Positions 1 to 22,500 of a stretch of 22,500 nt of DNA are shown here, one piece after another (positions within the stretch are counted from its first letter, which is position 1; the number at the start of each line of letters is the position of its first letter). The notes below the pieces were generated by a model that did not search any database, was not told the DNA's origin, and worked only from the letters and a program-made list of their open reading frames with translations. The stretch spans positions 4,705,001 to 4,727,500 of the forward strand of contig NC_135553.1 of NCBI RefSeq assembly GCF_964340395.1, written 5' to 3'. This stretch comes from Glandiceps talaboti (taxonomy: Eukaryota > Hemichordata > Enteropneusta > Spengelidae). A program made the translations under genes and the position numbers.

Positions 1-19286
<19,286 letters not shown>

Positions 19287-19478
19287 TTACCATGGTACCA
19301 GCTCTGTAGTAAAATGCGTTTCGACGGAATCAAAATTGTGACAATATTTACATGAAGATTTTGCCCTATATTGTTTTGTCAAATTTTGGGCCGATTGGGT
19401 GTTACTTGTTATTTGTTCACCAGAAATTATAAGTTGCAATTTTAACATTTATAGAAGTTCGTATTTACAGACGCTATA

Positions 19479-19842
19479 GACGTTCACCTATACAGTTTAT
19501 AGACGTTCATATATAGACTTTATAACGTTTATAGACGTTCATATATAGCATTTATTGAGTTTATAGACGTTCATATATAGAGTTTATAGAGTTTATAGAC
19601 GTTCATATATAGAGTTTATAGACGTTCATATATAGCATTTATTGAGTTTATGGACGTTCATATATAGACTTTATAACGTTTATAGACGTTCATATATAGC
19701 ATTTATTGAGTTTATAGACGTTCATATATAGACTTTATAGACGTTCATATATAGCATAGACGTTCATATATAGCATTTATTAAGTTTATAGACGTTCATA
19801 TATAGCATTTATTGAGTTTATAGACGTTCATATATGTACGTT
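19479..19842. repeat. Minisatellite with 32-bp period
   Basis: Thirteen GACGTTC cores start at 19479, 19502, 19534, 19566, 19598, 19621, 19653, 19685, 19718, 19740, 19759, 19791 and 19823, and a variant follows near 19836. Spacing is 32 or 33 bases eight times, with shorter units of 19-23 bases. Most units read GACGTTCATATATAG plus an AT-rich tail of two alternating kinds. Confidence 0.95.
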
Positions 19843-20820
19843 CATATTTAGCATTTACATACGAGTGGGTTTGTGTGTTCTATGCTGGTTGCTTAGTGAG
19901 GGTATAGACTAATAGACCGATACTCACTGTTTACATCTATAGGATTTCATAACTAAATCGTAACAATATTTATAGTTTTCACTTTTGTGACCTGTATTTT
20001 AAACTTTATCCCACATGTACAGACTGTTACATAGATTTTATGATAGATTTTAATAACACACTGTTATTTGATGAAAATGTTTTAATTCAATATTTTAAAA
20101 GTTCTAATCACACAATTTTAATATTTTCACATGATTTTACTGTTACTGTTTAAGTTCCTGAGATCTCGACAGCGTAGATAGAAAATCAAGGCACCGGCAT
20201 TCAAAAAGAATTTCACTTAAAGTATGTCGACTAACATTTGTTTAAAAGCGTAATTATGTTGAAAATTGCATAGTGCTAGTGTGTAGTTGGATTTGTGCAA
20301 AGAAACATACCCTTAGTTACAGACATTACCACATGTGTTACGAGTCACAGACCTAAATTATATCCATTCAGGATATTTTTGGTAAATTTTCATCTTGAAC
20401 CCTGATTTGAAGTCAAAAAGCAATTGAACTTTGTACATACAGCGACATTTCGTTACGTAACAACATAGGTCTTTGACATCTCAACATTGGGTATTTCGGA
20501 ATTGTTTCTATCAGGTACGATTGAACTGTCAACAAGTTTAAATATGACATGATGTATTAATTTTAGAACTTCATTATATGACTTCATTGTTTTGTAGAAG
20601 TATAATTATAATATTACACAACTATTTTATGGTCTTTGAGATATGAACTTTTATTACTAATCTAGAGAAGGTGATTGGATATTAGATCTTAGATGATGTC
20701 TTTCATAAGACTTAAGAATACGTCATACTCTAAGAATAGATATTTTGGTAAATTTTGAAATGTATTTAAGTTGGGTTTTTAGCCCATCTTGGGAGGAACG
20801 GAGACGGAGATTGGTCATGT

Positions 20821-20826
20821 AATAAA
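20821..20826 (+). terminator. Candidate poly(A) signal AATAAA
   Basis: The first plain AATAAA found downstream of the stop at 19284-19286; others are at 20940-20945 and 21316-21321. If used, the 3' UTR would include the minisatellite. The motif is common by chance in AT-rich sequence. Confidence 0.3.
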
Positions 20827-21949
20827 ATCAACCAAGTGGTTAGCTTGGCGTTCGTTGAACCAGATATAAACGTTTCGTTGTGAGTTCTACTCAACACAAT
20901 CCAAGTCGGCACGGTACCTCGTAGAAGAGATGGTTTGAGAATAAACTAGTTGACCGGCTAATTCAACGTTATAGTCTTAAATGGAACAGACTGACGATTG
21001 GAACAGCAGTGGGAGTGAGTACTTCCCCCGTTTGAGCATTAAATATCGATAAACTGCACAGTAAGCCGGTCAACAACGTTTCAACGTCTCTTTAACTGTA
21101 ACATTTCCCGTGGAAGCATTCTCATCGGAAGGTTGCAGGCATGGAAGGGTCTCGAATCAGTAACATATATTACCACAAGGGGGCGGTATGGTCACAATCT
21201 ATCATAATGTCGATGTAAGTTGTTTTTGTCATGTGATAACGTTTAAATAATTTATCAATTAATTTACCAAACTAGTGAATATTTTAGTTTCCATTAACAT
21301 TTGAATTTTTTAATTAATAAAGCTATAGAATTTCTATCACACCTTATGGTCTGAACCACACGATTATTACATTAGTCATTCTCCTCTCAAAAGATAATAG
21401 GGTTGGGAATGGTGAATGCGGGAAATTGGATGTCAAGAAAGAAACACATGGTGTCACGGCTAGGCTTAGTCATTGTTGTATTACATGTAATTTGATAGCT
21501 AAATGGAGAATGAGGAGTGGTCTACATATGACATATATACAGGTCTGTTTATCCATTAATTTTAACCAAAAAACGGATATTCCAGATTTGCCAGTAATAC
21601 TAATAACATATACTTATTAGATTTATAAAAATTCATTAATAACACCTATCATGGCTACACTATACAGCAACTAATTAATGAAACTTTTTGCAATGTCTTC
21701 GCCAAAATGACTGGCGTGCGTCATTACTCGTAATATGAGCATTCGGAATCCCTAGCAACCATGCTTTTGTCATAGCAACTGCAAACTACAGTGTCTACGT
21801 TAATAACAACGTCAACGTAGAATTGATTACAGTCAGTTGTATTGCAGTGCCACTGACTTCTGTTTATTAAGAATTCAAGTGGTTTAGAAGGTCACATATA
21901 GTCTATAACTCTCGACCATAAGGCCGAGCAGGTCAATGGTGGGAAAATA

Positions 21950-22317
21950 ATGGCTACCGATTCTCATGGAACGATTCCTGGACAAACAGAGATGACTGAA
22001 ATCCAGGAAAGAATCGGAAGAATTGATTCAGAGTCCCAGCGTAGATTATCCGAACGCGACAGTCGACTTATTAGTACTGATTCTGGGGACCGTCGTAGTA
22101 AGTGGTCGGATTTACGCAAGCCGTATATTTTAACAGAGCGATGGATAAGACCCGTCTTCGCAGAATTCTTTGGTACTATGATGTTCGTTTTCATCGGTTC
22201 ACTCAGTGGTGTGGTCGGGTATGGAGCCACAGTGGACCAAGCCTCCGGACTACTCGTTACTGCAGCAGCTCACGGCTTTACAATTACTCTCCTTATTGCA
22301 GGAATCGGGCAAGCCAG
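21950..22317 (+). CDS. Aquaporin, first coding exon (AQP8-like, tentative), 3' partial
   Basis: ATG at 21950 has A at -3 and G at +4. The first 60 or so residues are a polar, charged cytoplasmic N terminus (ISTDSGDRRSKWSDLRKP). Next comes IRPVFAEFFGTMMFVFIGSLS, the first membrane helix of MIP channels with the conserved AEFxGT Glu, then AAHGFTITLLIAGIGQA, the second helix (AHGLxxxxxxxxxGxxS in relatives). The exon ends at AG before GTAAGT in phase 2, so the next codon is likely Ser of the (S)GGHxNPA loop, in the following exon beyond the window. MIP proteins are tetrameric channels for water or small solutes. The FIGSLS and late-HG layout suggests AQP8-like, but the NPA boxes are not visible. 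The N terminus is rather long for AQP8. Confidence 0.88.
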
Positions 22318-22500
22318 GTAAGTGAATCACATTTTTAAAATGCCGAACCCAGTTTCCGTGCAATGGACTCTCAAAATGTAGACCACAGGTGTATTGTAGA
22401 CTATGGCATTCGATTAGTTTTATTAGATTTAATATTTTAGAGAGGCGATCAAATTGGTGGAATTGAAACGATAAAAAACTAAATTTTATTTTTCAAGCTT
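22318..22500. other. Start of aquaporin intron 1
   Basis: Begins with a consensus GTAAGT donor; AT-rich with no further exon before the window end. Confidence 0.8.

Larger units (their letters stand above)
19287..21949. other. 3' flank of the polycystin gene and 5' flank of the aquaporin gene
   Basis: About 2.7 kb of AT-rich sequence with no supported coding exon. It holds the minisatellite at 19479-19842, candidate poly(A) signals at 20821, 20940 and 21316, a pair of 11-base inverted repeats at 20949-20959 and 21064-21074, and the presumed aquaporin promoter. The 64-codon frame at 21426-21620 is probably chance. Confidence 0.6.

Noticed and set aside
19479-19842. CRISPR-like regular spacing of about 32 bases
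   Set aside because: The whole unit repeats, with no unique spacers, and the genome is animal; it is a minisatellite.
21426-21620. 64-codon frame upstream of the aquaporin gene
   Set aside because: No resemblance to any family; AT-rich context and no supporting signals.

Overview
The window is animal nuclear DNA: short exons bounded by GT-AG introns, AT-rich non-coding sequence, very many simple repeats, and two animal membrane-protein genes on the + strand. No bacterial or viral genes were seen. Base composition, small introns and the repeat load suggest a marine invertebrate, but nothing here fixes the species.

Positions 1-19286 hold the 3' portion of a large polycystin-1-family gene. I joined 23 exons by hand. 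All splice phases agree and the model gives an open frame of 6693 bases (about 2230 residues plus stop), cut at its 5' end by the window edge. The protein order is: end of one PKD repeat, one further PKD-like repeat, REJ module (exons 1-5), a long GAIN-like extracellular region (exons 6-12), a Thr-rich stalk, a GPS autoproteolysis site of the HL|T type (exons 12-13), TM1, PLAT domain (exons 14-15 into 16), TM2-TM5, an acidic cytoplasmic loop, then the PKD2-like channel module with its extracellular polycystin (TOP) domain, S1-S6 and pore (exons 18-22), and a short amphipathic helix at the C terminus (exon 23). Family knowledge predicts a cleaved, receptor-like, 11-TM subunit that pairs with a PKD2-type channel subunit at cilia or in sperm or sensory membranes. 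I cannot say which PKD1 paralogue class it belongs to.

The introns carry most of the unusual sequence. Nine of 22 contain long perfect or compound microsatellites, including (AG)63, (ATCA)n, (GTCT)n, nested CAGG/CAGA/CGGA, (GAGT)n, CAC/AAC/GAC, TTTATA and about 500 bp of (GTAT)n. Several end within 40 bp of a splice site. Other introns contain apparent mobile-element remains: a roughly 400-bp element with diverged terminal inverted repeats (intron 9), an element with 18-bp inverted ends (intron 16) and a possible degraded relative (intron 22), a foldback structure with arms of about 57-61 bp (intron 21), and a short broken reverse-transcriptase-like fragment (intron 19).

Positions 19287-21949 are intergenic or UTR sequence, with a minisatellite of 32-bp period and candidate poly(A) signals. 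At 21950 the first coding exon of an aquaporin gene begins (AQP8-like, tentative) and is spliced at 22317; the rest lies beyond the window. I found no convincing evidence of a wholly new biological system. The most useful leads are the inverted-repeat elements, the pore-filter substitution and the exon 11 donor ambiguity.
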